This document shows positions 42,863-52,317 of a stretch of DNA of 64,000 nucleotides, piece by piece (the first letter of the stretch is position 1; each line of letters opens with the position of its first letter). Position numbers and translations under genes: made by a program. This stretch comes from UBA2834 sp963623365 (GTDB taxonomy: Bacteria > Patescibacteriota > Saccharimonadia > Saccharimonadales > Saccharimonadaceae). The notes under the pieces were generated by a model. It was not told where the DNA came from. It saw nothing but the letters and a program-made list of their open reading frames with translations, and searched no databases. The stretch lies in contig CAVFJY010000005.1 in assembly GCA_963623365.1 (NCBI GenBank), positions 11,408 through 75,407 on the forward strand, in the 5' to 3' direction.

Positions 42863-42891
42863 CCGCCCCGACCATGGTCGGGGCTTTTTCC
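42863..42891 (+). terminator. Terminator of the 156-residue hypothetical
   Basis: GCCCCGACC-AT-GGTCGGGGC palindrome followed by TTTTT. Nothing else is seen up to the sortase stop at 42949. Confidence 0.85.
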
Positions 42892-42948
42892 TGATTATTC
42901 CCAATTAAGTTGCTTTTCTCATCCTTGTAAGCCCGCATTTTTCAGCCC

Positions 42949-43635
42949 TTAAAACATTTCCAACAACAACACATTTCGCCTATTTTTATTTCTCGCATCA
43001 CAAGTCGACAGCAGTACAAATCTCTGCGCCGAACTTTCGCGCCAATATTTCGCCTCCTCGTGTAGTAGTCCTAAAGCCGTCACCAAATCAATCCGTCCAT
43101 ATATTTCTTGCGCATTCGCTGCCACTTGTGCATAAGCCACCACTTTTAATTCATGTCTGCCAGTCTTGCTATATATTTTCCCCGTCTGATGCTCCGCCCA
43201 GTATTGCGCGTCCGCATATTTCACTATGTCTGAAAACATCTTGCCATAACTCATCCGATGACCATAAATAATCAAAAAATCATCCATCTCAAAATCATTG
43301 CGATAATCCAAAAAGATACTCCCCGCCGTCGCAAATTCATCTAAATAATTCCGCGCTAAATAATATTCATTGTTCTCCGCTTGCAATAGTGGATAATTAA
43401 TGCTCGTGCCGTCAATTCGAATCCAGCCAATTATATTTGCATTCATGTTCGCAAGATTCTCAAAACGCAACTTCTCATCCTCGTCCGCAGGCGCATATTG
43501 CTTAATTTCTGCGCCCAGCACCGCGCTATGCATTACCGTTGCACTATCATAGACCATATAGCCACACAGCAATATCACCATCATCAAGCCAAGTTCTAAT
43601 AAACGGTCCAGTCCGGCGCACAAAATCCTAATCAT
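42949..43635 (-). CDS. Class B sortase
   Basis: 228 residues from the ATG at 43635 (a TTG one codon earlier is less likely). An N-terminal membrane helix (about 12-32) is followed by the sortase fold: IIGWIRIDGTSINYPLLQ, YGHRM with the catalytic His, LSTC with the catalytic Cys, and NRRNVLL with the catalytic Arg. The pattern YYLxxNY..AGSIFLDYRN is typical of class B. It should anchor or polymerise the pilus proteins encoded upstream; class B sortases recognise NPxT-type signals, and the adhesin ends in NPRTHD. Overlaps the SipA-like gene by eight bases. Confidence 0.92.
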   Translation of the reverse strand: MIRILCAGLDRLLELGLMMVILLCGYMVYDSATVMHSAVLGAEIKQYAPADEDEKLRFENLANMNANIIGWIRIDGTSINYPLLQAENNEYYLARNYLDEFATAGSIFLDYRNDFEMDDFLIIYGHRMSYGKMFSDIVKYADAQYWAEHQTGKIYSKTGRHELKVVAYAQVAANAQEIYGRIDLVTALGLLHEEAKYWRESSAQRFVLLSTCDARNKNRRNVLLLEMF

Positions 43636-43849
43636 CAAAACCCCGCACCCGAATCAATAATATCGGCGTTCCGTTATCAAATCTATTTAAAAACACCACG
43701 TCGCCATCTCGATAATTCGGCTTCCACTCATCGCCAATAACTCGCTCGATCCGAAACAACCCTAATATCATCACTATCAGCAAAATATCCAAACCCACCC
43801 GTGCCAGAAGACGCAAGCACTCGCGCCTTCTGGACTTTTTTATTTTCAT
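43628..43849 (-). CDS. Short signal-peptidase-like (SipA-like) protein
   Basis: 73 residues: basic start, one membrane helix (about 15-32), then IERVIGDEWKPNYRDGDVVFLNR, which resembles the first conserved box of signal peptidase I. The catalytic Ser-Met is replaced by Glu-Trp and everything after the first box is missing. In streptococcal FCT pilus islands an inactive signal peptidase homologue, SipA, is needed for pilus assembly; the position between pilin and class B sortase supports a similar role. It could also be a decayed gene. Confidence 0.6.
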   Translation of the reverse strand: MKIKKSRRRECLRLLARVGLDILLIVMILGLFRIERVIGDEWKPNYRDGDVVFLNRFDNGTPILLIRVRGFDD

Positions 43850-44925
43850 TATCTGTCTTCTTTTTTACGTAATTTGCGAGTTATTACGTAAGTTGCCAAA
43901 ACCACTACCGCCACCGCCATCAAAGGTCCAATCGCCATCGTAATGCCAGTCAAAACACTTGCCTCTTTATGGTTGACGAATGATACTTTGTTCGCCGCTG
44001 CCAACTCACCATCTTGCACGGCCGCAATCACACGTTCGCTCACACCATTTTGTTGCACGCCGTCCGCATATGTTACGTAATCGGCTTTCGCAACTTCATT
44101 CACCGTATAGCTTGCATTAATTGGCAACTGATGCAAAACACCACTCACACCAACTGTCGCCGTCTGGCCATGTTTTAGATAAATTACATTACTTTCGCCA
44201 GCACGATATTCGTTACTCGTCGCAACCGTCTCACCGCCATAATTTACTTCCGTATCTTGTCCGCTAATTACAAAACGATCTTCTGCGCCAATACCAGCAA
44301 TTTCTAACTCAAATTTGAAATATTCGTTCATATTTGAATCATTGCCAGTCACGTTATTCATAATTTGGATATATGCCATCTGCGCCTGTGACGCAAACAC
44401 TATCTCGCATTTTTCGCCTTCGTCATTCAATCGCGCTTGCAGCGCCAGCGTCGCTTCAAGTTCACCTGTTAGCATGCCATTTTCCATTTGATTTCTTACA
44501 TGCACATATACATAGTAAACTTTGTTGCTATCCACCGGATAAACCGCCGCGTTCGTCGAACTTATCTCGTGTATAGTAAACTTATAATCACCCAAGGCAC
44601 TAAAGGTCACTTCCGCGAAATTAATCACGCTCGTTGCGCGCGCCACATTTTCTACTGGCTGCGCCGCATTCATCTCTAAACTAATCTCGCTCGGCAAACC
44701 GCTCACTTCGCCAGGGTTATTCACATCCGCCCTTATACTGTAGCTAAAATTATTCGTCACCGGATTCGTTACACCACTAACTTCGCGCGTAATCGTAATA
44801 CTCTGTGGACTATTCGCATTTGCGCCAATCTTCGTACTCGTCGCTGCCACATTCATCGTCATCAAAGGCATACTTAGCAAAGTCGTCGCCGCAATCAAAA
44901 AGCTACTCCACCTTTTTGTTTTCAT
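43849..44925 (-). CDS. FctA-like pilin
   Basis: 358 residues. Signal peptide (1-28), two Spy0128/FctA-like immunoglobulin-type domains (about 35-185 and 190-315), a membrane helix (about 325-348) and the tail RKLRKKEDR. The sorting region reads SVLTGI, with VLTG where LPxTG or VPTG would be expected. Residue patterns NNFSYSI, YKFTIHEI and YYVYVHV match FctA repeats, which form internal Lys-Asn isopeptide bonds. Likely the backbone or minor pilin of the fibre, processed by the class B sortase. Three tiny reading frames precede it. Confidence 0.8.
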   Translation of the reverse strand: MKTKRWSSFLIAATTLLSMPLMTMNVAATSTKIGANANSPQSITITREVSGVTNPVTNNFSYSIRADVNNPGEVSGLPSEISLEMNAAQPVENVARATSVINFAEVTFSALGDYKFTIHEISSTNAAVYPVDSNKVYYVYVHVRNQMENGMLTGELEATLALQARLNDEGEKCEIVFASQAQMAYIQIMNNVTGNDSNMNEYFKFELEIAGIGAEDRFVISGQDTEVNYGGETVATSNEYRAGESNVIYLKHGQTATVGVSGVLHQLPINASYTVNEVAKADYVTYADGVQQNGVSERVIAAVQDGELAAANKVSFVNHKEASVLTGITMAIGPLMAVAVVVLATYVITRKLRKKEDR

Positions 44926-44961
44926 TCTCCTCCTTTAGCCATTACTCTTACTCGCCAAATC

Positions 44962-44982
44962 TCATGTCTTAAATCTTTGCAT
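44962..44982 (-). other. Candidate leader peptide MQRFKT
   Basis: ATG CAA AGA TTT AAG ACA TGA, with AAAGGAGGT six bases upstream, lies in the 185-base leader between the adhesin terminator and the pilin gene. Two further mini-frames, MRFGE and MAKGGE, follow with overlapping stops and starts, the last overlapping the pilin ATG. May be translational coupling or chance. Confidence 0.35.
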
Positions 44983-45065
44983 TCTTACCTCCTTTCTTTT
45001 GTCCTCACTTTATCCCAAAGCCCAAACTCGAAAAAGCATAAGTTCAATCTTTTTTCATCCTCAAA

Positions 45066-45094
45066 AAAATACCCCCGCCTCTGCGGGGATATTT
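45066..45094 (-). terminator. Terminator of the adhesin gene
   Basis: CCCCGC-AGAG-GCGGGG, then GTATTTTTTT on the minus strand. Read-through into pilin remains possible. Confidence 0.85.
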
Positions 45095-45110
45095 CTTCAA
45101 TTGTTTGTTT

Positions 45111-48100
45111 TTATTCTTTCACGTAGCGTTTGCTAAAGATTATGCTACCGATCAAGCCCATCATCGAAATTACTAGCATTGCCACCGTCGCCAGAATGTC
45201 ATCATGTGTGCGTGGGTTTTCACCGCGTCCAGGTTCTTCATACTTGTTCGTAAAGACTATCTCATCACTCGTATCTTCCACCACTTCCAGCTTACCTGCA
45301 CCATTGTCGATTACTTCAATCGTAAATTCGTAAGCATTCTCATCGAATACAATGAATTTCATATCCGCATCGACTTTTTCTTTAACCACAAAGTTGTATT
45401 TGCCAGGCTTCGTGAAAGTAATCGCATCCGCAAACACAATTTCACCTTCCGCTGTGTTATAACCCGTCGTCACCAATTGGCCATCAAGGTACAGCTCAAA
45501 GCTGAATTCGTCCTCCATCAAGTCACGACCTTCCAATACTTTCTTAATCGTAATGTCGCCATAGACTAGGTCCTCAGTTGCATAGCTATTCGTAAAGCTC
45601 GCCCTTTCCGACTCTTCTTCGCCATCCTTCCAGTAGCTTACCGTTGCGACTAATTCACCGTCTTCGTCCACTACTTCAATCACGACCACATATTCTGTTT
45701 TGTCATAAGTATAACCAGCTGCTTTCGTATCGAGCTCACGCACCGTATAGACATAAGTGCCCACTTCCGTAAATTCGATTTCACTAAATTCAGCATCGCC
45801 ATAACCGTCAACTGGCTGAATCTTGATCATCTCACTCAGGTCGTCTTCATTCGTTAATTCGAATTCAAATTCGATTGCCTCTACGCCCTCATTCATGCCC
45901 GTCAGCTTTTTCTCAACTTCAATCACCGCTGAAGTTTCCGCTGCTTTGTAGGTATTCGTAAATGCTACATCTGTCGTCTTCACGTCATTAATGAAGCTCT
46001 CTGCGCTTAATTGCGCCGTCTCATAATTATCCGTCACTACTACGGTCACATAGTAAACCGTTTCATCGTAGCTAAAGCCTGTCTGCGCATCATTTACTTC
46101 ACGAATCAGATATTCATATGCGCCCGCTTTTGTATATTCAATCGCATCGAAGTCCACGCCACCCATCAAATCTTGCGTTGCAATTTCTTTAGTCTGCAAG
46201 ATTTCGCCCGATTCTGCGTCAACTAACTCAAAGCTGAAAGTTGCATCTTTCTTACTATTCGACAAATCGTCAATCGTCTTATCGACATGTAGCGTTACAT
46301 CCGTCGCCGCTGTTTCGTAATGGTTCACAATCTTATCATTATGGTCATATTCAACCGTCACGTTCAACGTGCCGTCAACATTATCTTTAATGTTCACCTT
46401 AGCAGTAATTTTGCCGTCATTCGTCATGCCTGCAGGCAGTTTACTACTTTCGCTAATCGTATAAACGTACGTACGATTAATGTCTTCTTCACTAAATTCT
46501 AGCGCCTTGAATGTAACTTTACCGTTTGCGCAAATGTTCTGTGTATCAAAGTCTTCACTCTCATCACTCAGCGTCAATTCGTAGCATTCGCCTTCTTGCC
46601 AGTCGCGTGCGCCCGTTAAGACCTTTTCCGCTTCTAGCTGAATCGAACCGCTTGCCGTATAGTTATTCGTAATCGTAGCATCGTGCGAATATTCTACCAT
46701 TGCGCCAATCTTGCCTTTGCCATCATCGCTCAGCTTCACTCTTGCTGTCACTTCGTTTGGCGTTGTGAAGCCACCGCTCAATTTGCCCGTTTCGCGAATC
46801 GTATAGACATATTCATCGCTTGTTAGCAAATCATCTTGGTCATAGCTAATTTCATCAAAGTATACAACTGCCGCATTCTCGCTGGCCGTACCCGTTCGGA
46901 TTTCTTCGCCGGCCGCATTGAATACGCCAAAGCTAAAGCTCTCATCTTTTTGCCAAGCGCGTCCAGTCAACACTTTCTTTATATTCAGCTCAACTACACC
47001 GCTGGCTGTGTAAGTATTAACAATCGTATTATTCAGCTCACCCGTACCACCCGTATAGACTGCGCTTACTTCTAGCTTGCCCTTACCTTTATCCACTACG
47101 CTCACTTCAACCGTAATCGCACCCGAGTTCGTCATGCTAAGCGCACCGAGCTCCGTTACTTCCGTAATCGTATAAGTATAAGTCTTGCCCGCATCGCTTT
47201 CATCAAATTTCAACTCGTCAAAGACTACTGTCTGATTTCTGATCGTCGCTGTTTGCGTATCTTCAACGCCATTGCCCGACAGTTTAAATTCAAAGGCATC
47301 GTCTTCTAGCCAATCGCGTCCCACGATTTCCTTACCCGCTTCAAGCTGGATTGTACCATCTGCCTTGTAGGTGTTCGTAATCGTCTTTGCTGCATTGCTA
47401 TATACTGGTGTTGCCGTCAGCGTACCGTCGCCATTATCAGTCACCGTTACTATCACTGTCAGAGCCTCACCCGCCGTCATGCCTGCTGGCATCGCACCAG
47501 TTTCCGCAATTGTATACGTGTAAGTTTCATCGATATCCGCTTCGGTATAATTCAAAGTGAATTTTGCGGTTTTTTGATCGCGACTAACTCCCACATTCTG
47601 CGTATCCGCGAGCTTATCGCCCGATAGCTCAAAGTTAAACTTATCGTCTTCCAACCAATCGCGACCCGCAATCTCCTTCGTCGCCTCCAACATCACGCTA
47701 CCACTTGCTTTGTAGGTATTCGTAATCGTCTTATCTGCGACACTATAGCTTGGTGTTGCCGTTAAGTGACCCTTGTAATCATCTACTACTTCCACCCTTA
47801 CCGCGATTGCGCCCGAATTTGTCATGCCGGTCTGCAATTCGCTAGTTTCTTCAATCGTATAGTTGTACGTTCCCGCCGCATTATATTTAATCGCGCCAAA
47901 CTTAATTGTTTCATTCTCGCCAATTGTCTGCTTTTCAATTACGTCACCCTTACTATCTTTCAAGGCAAATTCAAAGCGTTCGTCCGTACCCCATACTCGG
48001 CCAACTAATTTCTTCTTTGCCTCCAACTGGACCGAGCCAGTAGTAGTATATATATTCGTAATCGTAGCGTTGTTCGAATATTCTACCGTCGCATCAATCT

Positions 48101-51100
48101 TGCCTTTGCCGTCGTCACTCAAAGTTACCGTCGCGGTAATCTCACCTGATGGCGTCAGACTCATACCCTCATAGCCACCAGTTTCCGCAATCGTATACGT
48201 ATAAACAGCCTTATTCGCAACATCATCTTGATCGTATTTAATCGTATCGAATACAACTGTCTGCGCATCTTTCGTTGCCGTCTTGCTTTGGTTCTCATTC
48301 TCGCCCGTCAACGTCAAGACAAAGGCATCATTTCCTAACCATTCGCGACCGCTCAAAACTTTCGTTGCTTCCAGCTGAATTTCGCCACTCGATTGATAAG
48401 TATTCACAATTTTCGTTGCCGAATATTCCGTCGTAAAGCCCAACTTGCCATTCCCTGCATCGCTTACGACTACTGTCACGCTAATATCATTCGACTTTGT
48501 CAAACCTTCATCAGCTGGCAAACCTTCCTCAGAAATCGTATATGTATAGGTGCCAACTTCGTTCAATGTAAAATCGATCGGCTTAAAGTTAACTTCACCA
48601 TTCTTTGTCACTGCCACGCGGTCCAGCTCAACGTTTTGCGCATCTTTCAACACAAAGTCATAGCTCTCGCCATTTTTCCATGCTCGTCCCACCAATTCTT
48701 TTGTCGCGCTCAAGTTCAAACTACCCGTTGCCGAATAGCTATTAATGATCGTATTGCAAACTTCGCCGTCTTGGTTCGTGTAAACCACTGTCGTCGTCAT
48801 CGTGCCGTCATTGTTATCCGTCACCGTTACTTTCGCAGTAATATCGCCCGAATTCGTCATACCCTCCGGCAAATCCGACGTCTCGCGAATAATATACACA
48901 AAGGTCTTCCCCGCATCTGCCGTCGTGTAACTAATTTTATCGAAAGTTACATCCGTATGATCTCTGTCTACCGTCGCGCTACCCAGCTGATTATTGCCCT
49001 CTAGCAGCGTAAAGCTATAAGTCTCGCCTTCTTTCCAGTCGCGCCCAGTCAAGATTTTACTTGCACCTAGCGTTACCGAACCAGTCGAAGTGTAGCTATT
49101 AACAATCACATTCTGCGTCTGCGTTTCATCGCCATCCGCCACTGCGCCGTCCGCATAAGTCGTCGCAAAGCTCAGCGTACCGTCGCCATTATCTGTCGCA
49201 ACTACTTGCGCTGTTACTTTCGCCGTCTCGCGCGTCAAGCCGCCTTTCATGTTGTTCGTGTTTTCCACGATTTCAAAATCATAAGTGCCAGCATCCTTCA
49301 ATTCAATTTCAAATTCCGCCGCCTGATCCTTGCAAGCTTGTGCTGACTGTGCAATATTTGCTCCGCTCAAATCAAAGGTGAAGCATTCATTTTCTAGCCA
49401 GTCCCGTCCGCGCAAATCTTTCTTTGCCACCACTTTCACCTTGCCGCTCACCGCATAAGTGTTTGTGAAAGCTGCCGCCTGCTCCGTATTCTTTACAATC
49501 GTGCCTTTTTCGCCTGTCGCTGTTGTCGTATAACCCGCAACTGCCTCTTCGGTGATTTCATAATAAGCACCCTCTGGCAAATTCAAGATTCGTAGCGTTT
49601 CGCCGTCTTTCAACGTAAAGCTATCGCCCGACTTAATTGTCGTATTCGCGCCGTCGACCCTATAAGCTGTCGTCAGCTCGTTCGTCTTCGTGCTGTCTGT
49701 ATAAAGTCTCAAGCTAAAGCTAAAGCTCTTCGCTTTGGCTGTCGCCGCGTTGCCGCTTTCAACCTCCACCGTCTTCGCAATCATCAAATCGCCCGACGTA
49801 TACTTATTCGTAATCACGGCTTTTGCGGCTGAATTCCCCGCAGTTGCATAATAGTTTTTGTTATTCTCGGTTTTCGCCACCGTTGCCGCCGTCGCATTAT
49901 CCGTACCGTATTGCGTCGTGTAGCTAATACCATTTAGCGAATAGCCCATCGGAATATTATTTTCTTCAACCGTATACAAGACGCCTGCATCAACATTCTC
50001 AATCAGAATCACATCACCCGCATACAAACTCTCCGAAATTACACCCGTGCCGCTCTTTGTATCTGAGTTTTCTGCAGCTTGATTTGGATTATTTTGGCCA
50101 TAAATTACGCGATAGCTATATGCATAATCACTACCATCCGCATTCTGCAAATAAACTTTCGTATCAAATGCTTCTGTAACTTCGCCAATCTCGGTCCCAT
50201 TCTCATCGACAACTTTCTTCTCAATGCTAATGTTGCCCTTTACGGTATTCGTTGCCGAAATCGTTGTCATCTCGACCATTTCCGCAATACCCGTAATCTT
50301 GTCGCCGTCCTTGATAAATTTCACATTCATCAATTTGCCGCCAACTTCCATCGGATGATAGCTATAATCCGTCAGCTCAAAATGCTTATCAATTCCACTT
50401 TCCGCAAAGATATAATCGTGGCCCGTGCGCAGAATCGCATAATTCTTACCTGCATACGATACTACTTGGTAATTTTCCGCATCATAGCAATCACTACCTT
50501 CCACTACCATCAAGCCAGGCGCAATCGAAATATACTTATCCAATTTCCAGTCGGTATCTTCTGTCACCGTAATTGGATCGCTATTATATTTTTCACCGTC
50601 AACATATAGGTCTAATTCAATTTTGCCATCTACCGCTTCCCGTGCAGTTGGATTCAACGAATCTTCCCAAATCTTTTCCAGCGTAATCTTGTCCGTTGGC
50701 AAGTTCACTGCCGGCGGATTCGCGATTACAATTTCTTTTTCATCCGAAATCGAAGTCGTTGTCTGACCATTCGTTGTCGTTGTTTGCACAACTTTATATT
50801 TCAAAGTTGGAAAATCCGTATTGGTCTTCAGCCGATATGCATCGCCATTTTGGATAATTTGCGCTTTTTGCGCATCGGTCAAATTCTCATAGCTAACTTT
50901 GCCATTATTTAAATCCGCCACCAAATCAACCGACTCTTGGCTCGGATAAACATTAAAGCTAATCGTCGCCGTTTCACCATTCGCCAAAACTTTATCGCCC
51001 AAATTCCATTTAATCGTTTTGTTTGTTTTGTCATATGTTGCCGCTGGCGCATCTGTCCATTCCGCACCATCTTTTGTGTAATAGAAATCACTTGCCGCGC

Positions 51101-52043
51101 CATTAATGACCGCCTCGGCCATTTGCGTCACGCCATCCGTAAAATTCACGCCCGTAATCGACAAACTTTTCGTAATCGACTTAACAATATCATCAAACGC
51201 TGCATTTAACGCTGCCTGGTCAGTCGCATCCTTATAAATCGCACTTGCGTTTAAGTTCTGCATGTTCGATACGTTGCCAAATGTGCTAACTGAATACAGC
51301 GTTTTACCAGCCGCCACAATCGCAGCAGCATCTAGTTGTGCAGCCCTAAAATTATATCCTTTGGAATCATCCTCGCTACCAGAGCCATATATTCCCTGCG
51401 AGGTATTCCTCCCCGCATCCTCATCTAAGCAAGTATTATTGCTACCCAAATTAAAACAAGTCGATCGATAAGTTGGATTACCATCTGAAATGAATACAAC
51501 ATAAGTTTCGTCATTGTCATTAAAATCAATCTTGTTCGCCTCAATCAATGCTGCGTCCCAGTTTGTTCCTTTAGAATTTTTCGTGCCATCCACCCAACCC
51601 GCAAAGACGTCATAATTAGTTGTAGGAGCTTTTATAGTGTGTGCCGTGCTCGAGAAAGCAACATATGCGATTTGAACCATATCTGGCGTAGCCGTCGTAT
51701 TATTCGCCAGCAATTTTGCCGCCAATGATTTTACTGCACTTTTTGCTATATCAGAGCGTGTCTGTCCACTTTGTTTATCTTTTTGGTTCATACTATTCGA
51801 CGCATCATACACAACCACGACATTCGCTTTCGTATTGTCGCTCGCCGTACTCGCCTTGCCAGTCACGCTTAAAGTAATCTTATAAGTACCATCACCGTTA
51901 TCTTCGATGATTTTGCTTGTTACTGGCGTCTCTAGGTCCGTTGTCGCGGACGCAGTTGGCAACGCCTTACCCAATGGGCTTACGGTACTCAGCAGCATTA
52001 GGAACGATGCCGCAAAGTAGCGCAATCTTTTCGTGATTTTCAC
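45111..52043 (-). CDS. Giant VWA pilus-tip adhesin with FctA-like repeats
   Basis: 2310 residues from the GTG at 52043, with GGAG eight bases upstream. Order: signal peptide (1-35); VWA domain (about 70-290) with MIDAS DASNSM; linker domains; two SpaA/CnaB-like domains starting GNISIEKKVV and GDLMIAKTVE; then about twelve tandem repeats of 90-110 residues, nine opening with a G-x-x-x-L-x-x-x-K-x-L-x-G-R-x-W pattern and closing ITNTY. The C-terminus is NPRTHDDI, a hydrophobic helix and KRYVKE, an NPxT-type class B sortase signal. It resembles streptococcal Cpa/RrgA-type tip adhesins. It probably binds the host cell surface. Confidence 0.88.
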   Translation of the reverse strand: MKITKRLRYFAASFLMLLSTVSPLGKALPTASATTDLETPVTSKIIEDNGDGTYKITLSVTGKASTASDNTKANVVVVYDASNSMNQKDKQSGQTRSDIAKSAVKSLAAKLLANNTTATPDMVQIAYVAFSSTAHTIKAPTTNYDVFAGWVDGTKNSKGTNWDAALIEANKIDFNDNDETYVVFISDGNPTYRSTCFNLGSNNTCLDEDAGRNTSQGIYGSGSEDDSKGYNFRAAQLDAAAIVAAGKTLYSVSTFGNVSNMQNLNASAIYKDATDQAALNAAFDDIVKSITKSLSITGVNFTDGVTQMAEAVINGAASDFYYTKDGAEWTDAPAATYDKTNKTIKWNLGDKVLANGETATISFNVYPSQESVDLVADLNNGKVSYENLTDAQKAQIIQNGDAYRLKTNTDFPTLKYKVVQTTTTNGQTTTSISDEKEIVIANPPAVNLPTDKITLEKIWEDSLNPTAREAVDGKIELDLYVDGEKYNSDPITVTEDTDWKLDKYISIAPGLMVVEGSDCYDAENYQVVSYAGKNYAILRTGHDYIFAESGIDKHFELTDYSYHPMEVGGKLMNVKFIKDGDKITGIAEMVEMTTISATNTVKGNISIEKKVVDENGTEIGEVTEAFDTKVYLQNADGSDYAYSYRVIYGQNNPNQAAENSDTKSGTGVISESLYAGDVILIENVDAGVLYTVEENNIPMGYSLNGISYTTQYGTDNATAATVAKTENNKNYYATAGNSAAKAVITNKYTSGDLMIAKTVEVESGNAATAKAKSFSFSLRLYTDSTKTNELTTAYRVDGANTTIKSGDSFTLKDGETLRILNLPEGAYYEITEEAVAGYTTTATGEKGTIVKNTEQAAAFTNTYAVSGKVKVVAKKDLRGRDWLENECFTFDLSGANIAQSAQACKDQAAEFEIELKDAGTYDFEIVENTNNMKGGLTRETAKVTAQVVATDNGDGTLSFATTYADGAVADGDETQTQNVIVNSYTSTGSVTLGASKILTGRDWKEGETYSFTLLEGNNQLGSATVDRDHTDVTFDKISYTTADAGKTFVYIIRETSDLPEGMTNSGDITAKVTVTDNNDGTMTTTVVYTNQDGEVCNTIINSYSATGSLNLSATKELVGRAWKNGESYDFVLKDAQNVELDRVAVTKNGEVNFKPIDFTLNEVGTYTYTISEEGLPADEGLTKSNDISVTVVVSDAGNGKLGFTTEYSATKIVNTYQSSGEIQLEATKVLSGREWLGNDAFVLTLTGENENQSKTATKDAQTVVFDTIKYDQDDVANKAVYTYTIAETGGYEGMSLTPSGEITATVTLSDDGKGKIDATVEYSNNATITNIYTTTGSVQLEAKKKLVGRVWGTDERFEFALKDSKGDVIEKQTIGENETIKFGAIKYNAAGTYNYTIEETSELQTGMTNSGAIAVRVEVVDDYKGHLTATPSYSVADKTITNTYKASGSVMLEATKEIAGRDWLEDDKFNFELSGDKLADTQNVGVSRDQKTAKFTLNYTEADIDETYTYTIAETGAMPAGMTAGEALTVIVTVTDNGDGTLTATPVYSNAAKTITNTYKADGTIQLEAGKEIVGRDWLEDDAFEFKLSGNGVEDTQTATIRNQTVVFDELKFDESDAGKTYTYTITEVTELGALSMTNSGAITVEVSVVDKGKGKLEVSAVYTGGTGELNNTIVNTYTASGVVELNIKKVLTGRAWQKDESFSFGVFNAAGEEIRTGTASENAAVVYFDEISYDQDDLLTSDEYVYTIRETGKLSGGFTTPNEVTARVKLSDDGKGKIGAMVEYSHDATITNNYTASGSIQLEAEKVLTGARDWQEGECYELTLSDESEDFDTQNICANGKVTFKALEFSEEDINRTYVYTISESSKLPAGMTNDGKITAKVNIKDNVDGTLNVTVEYDHNDKIVNHYETAATDVTLHVDKTIDDLSNSKKDATFSFELVDAESGEILQTKEIATQDLMGGVDFDAIEYTKAGAYEYLIREVNDAQTGFSYDETVYYVTVVVTDNYETAQLSAESFINDVKTTDVAFTNTYKAAETSAVIEVEKKLTGMNEGVEAIEFEFELTNEDDLSEMIKIQPVDGYGDAEFSEIEFTEVGTYVYTVRELDTKAAGYTYDKTEYVVVIEVVDEDGELVATVSYWKDGEEESERASFTNSYATEDLVYGDITIKKVLEGRDLMEDEFSFELYLDGQLVTTGYNTAEGEIVFADAITFTKPGKYNFVVKEKVDADMKFIVFDENAYEFTIEVIDNGAGKLEVVEDTSDEIVFTNKYEEPGRGENPRTHDDILATVAMLVISMMGLIGSIIFSKRYVKE

Positions 52044-52107
52044 TACACACACTCCTTTAATTACTCTCCCCCACCTCTATACTCCACGCTTAAAGTGAGG
52101 GGTTTGC

Positions 52108-52136
52108 CTTAAAAATAACTGTTTTTCAAGTAATAT
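52108..52136 (-). promoter_or_regulatory. Possible promoter of the adhesin gene
   Basis: TTGCAT, 17 bases, TATTTT on the minus strand, about 70 bases upstream of the GTG; positions are approximate. Weak match, but the only reasonable candidate in the AT-rich leader. Confidence 0.3.
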
Positions 52137-52253
52137 GCAAGCATAAGCACAAAGAAAATGCCTAAATTGCAGAAAAATAGCAAAATAATCCAAAAAACAG
52201 CTCCAGCTAACTTCGCAAAACGTTTTAGCTACACAAGAAATGATCAATATTCG

Positions 52254-52317
52254 AGAAATAGCTATTAGCTACTCTGCAAAACGTTTTAGTTGCGCAGAGT
52301 AGCTAATAGCTATTTCT
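52254..52317. repeat. 24-bp perfect inverted repeat
   Basis: 52254-52277 is the exact reverse complement of 52294-52317, with a 16-base loop containing AAAACGTTTT. The right arm covers the last codons of the glycosyltransferase. GCAAAACGTTTTAG occurs in the loop (52276-52289) and again at 52214-52227. There is no T run, so it is not a normal terminator; it may stabilise the upstream mRNA end or be a regulatory site between the glycosyltransferase and adhesin genes. Confidence 0.7.
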
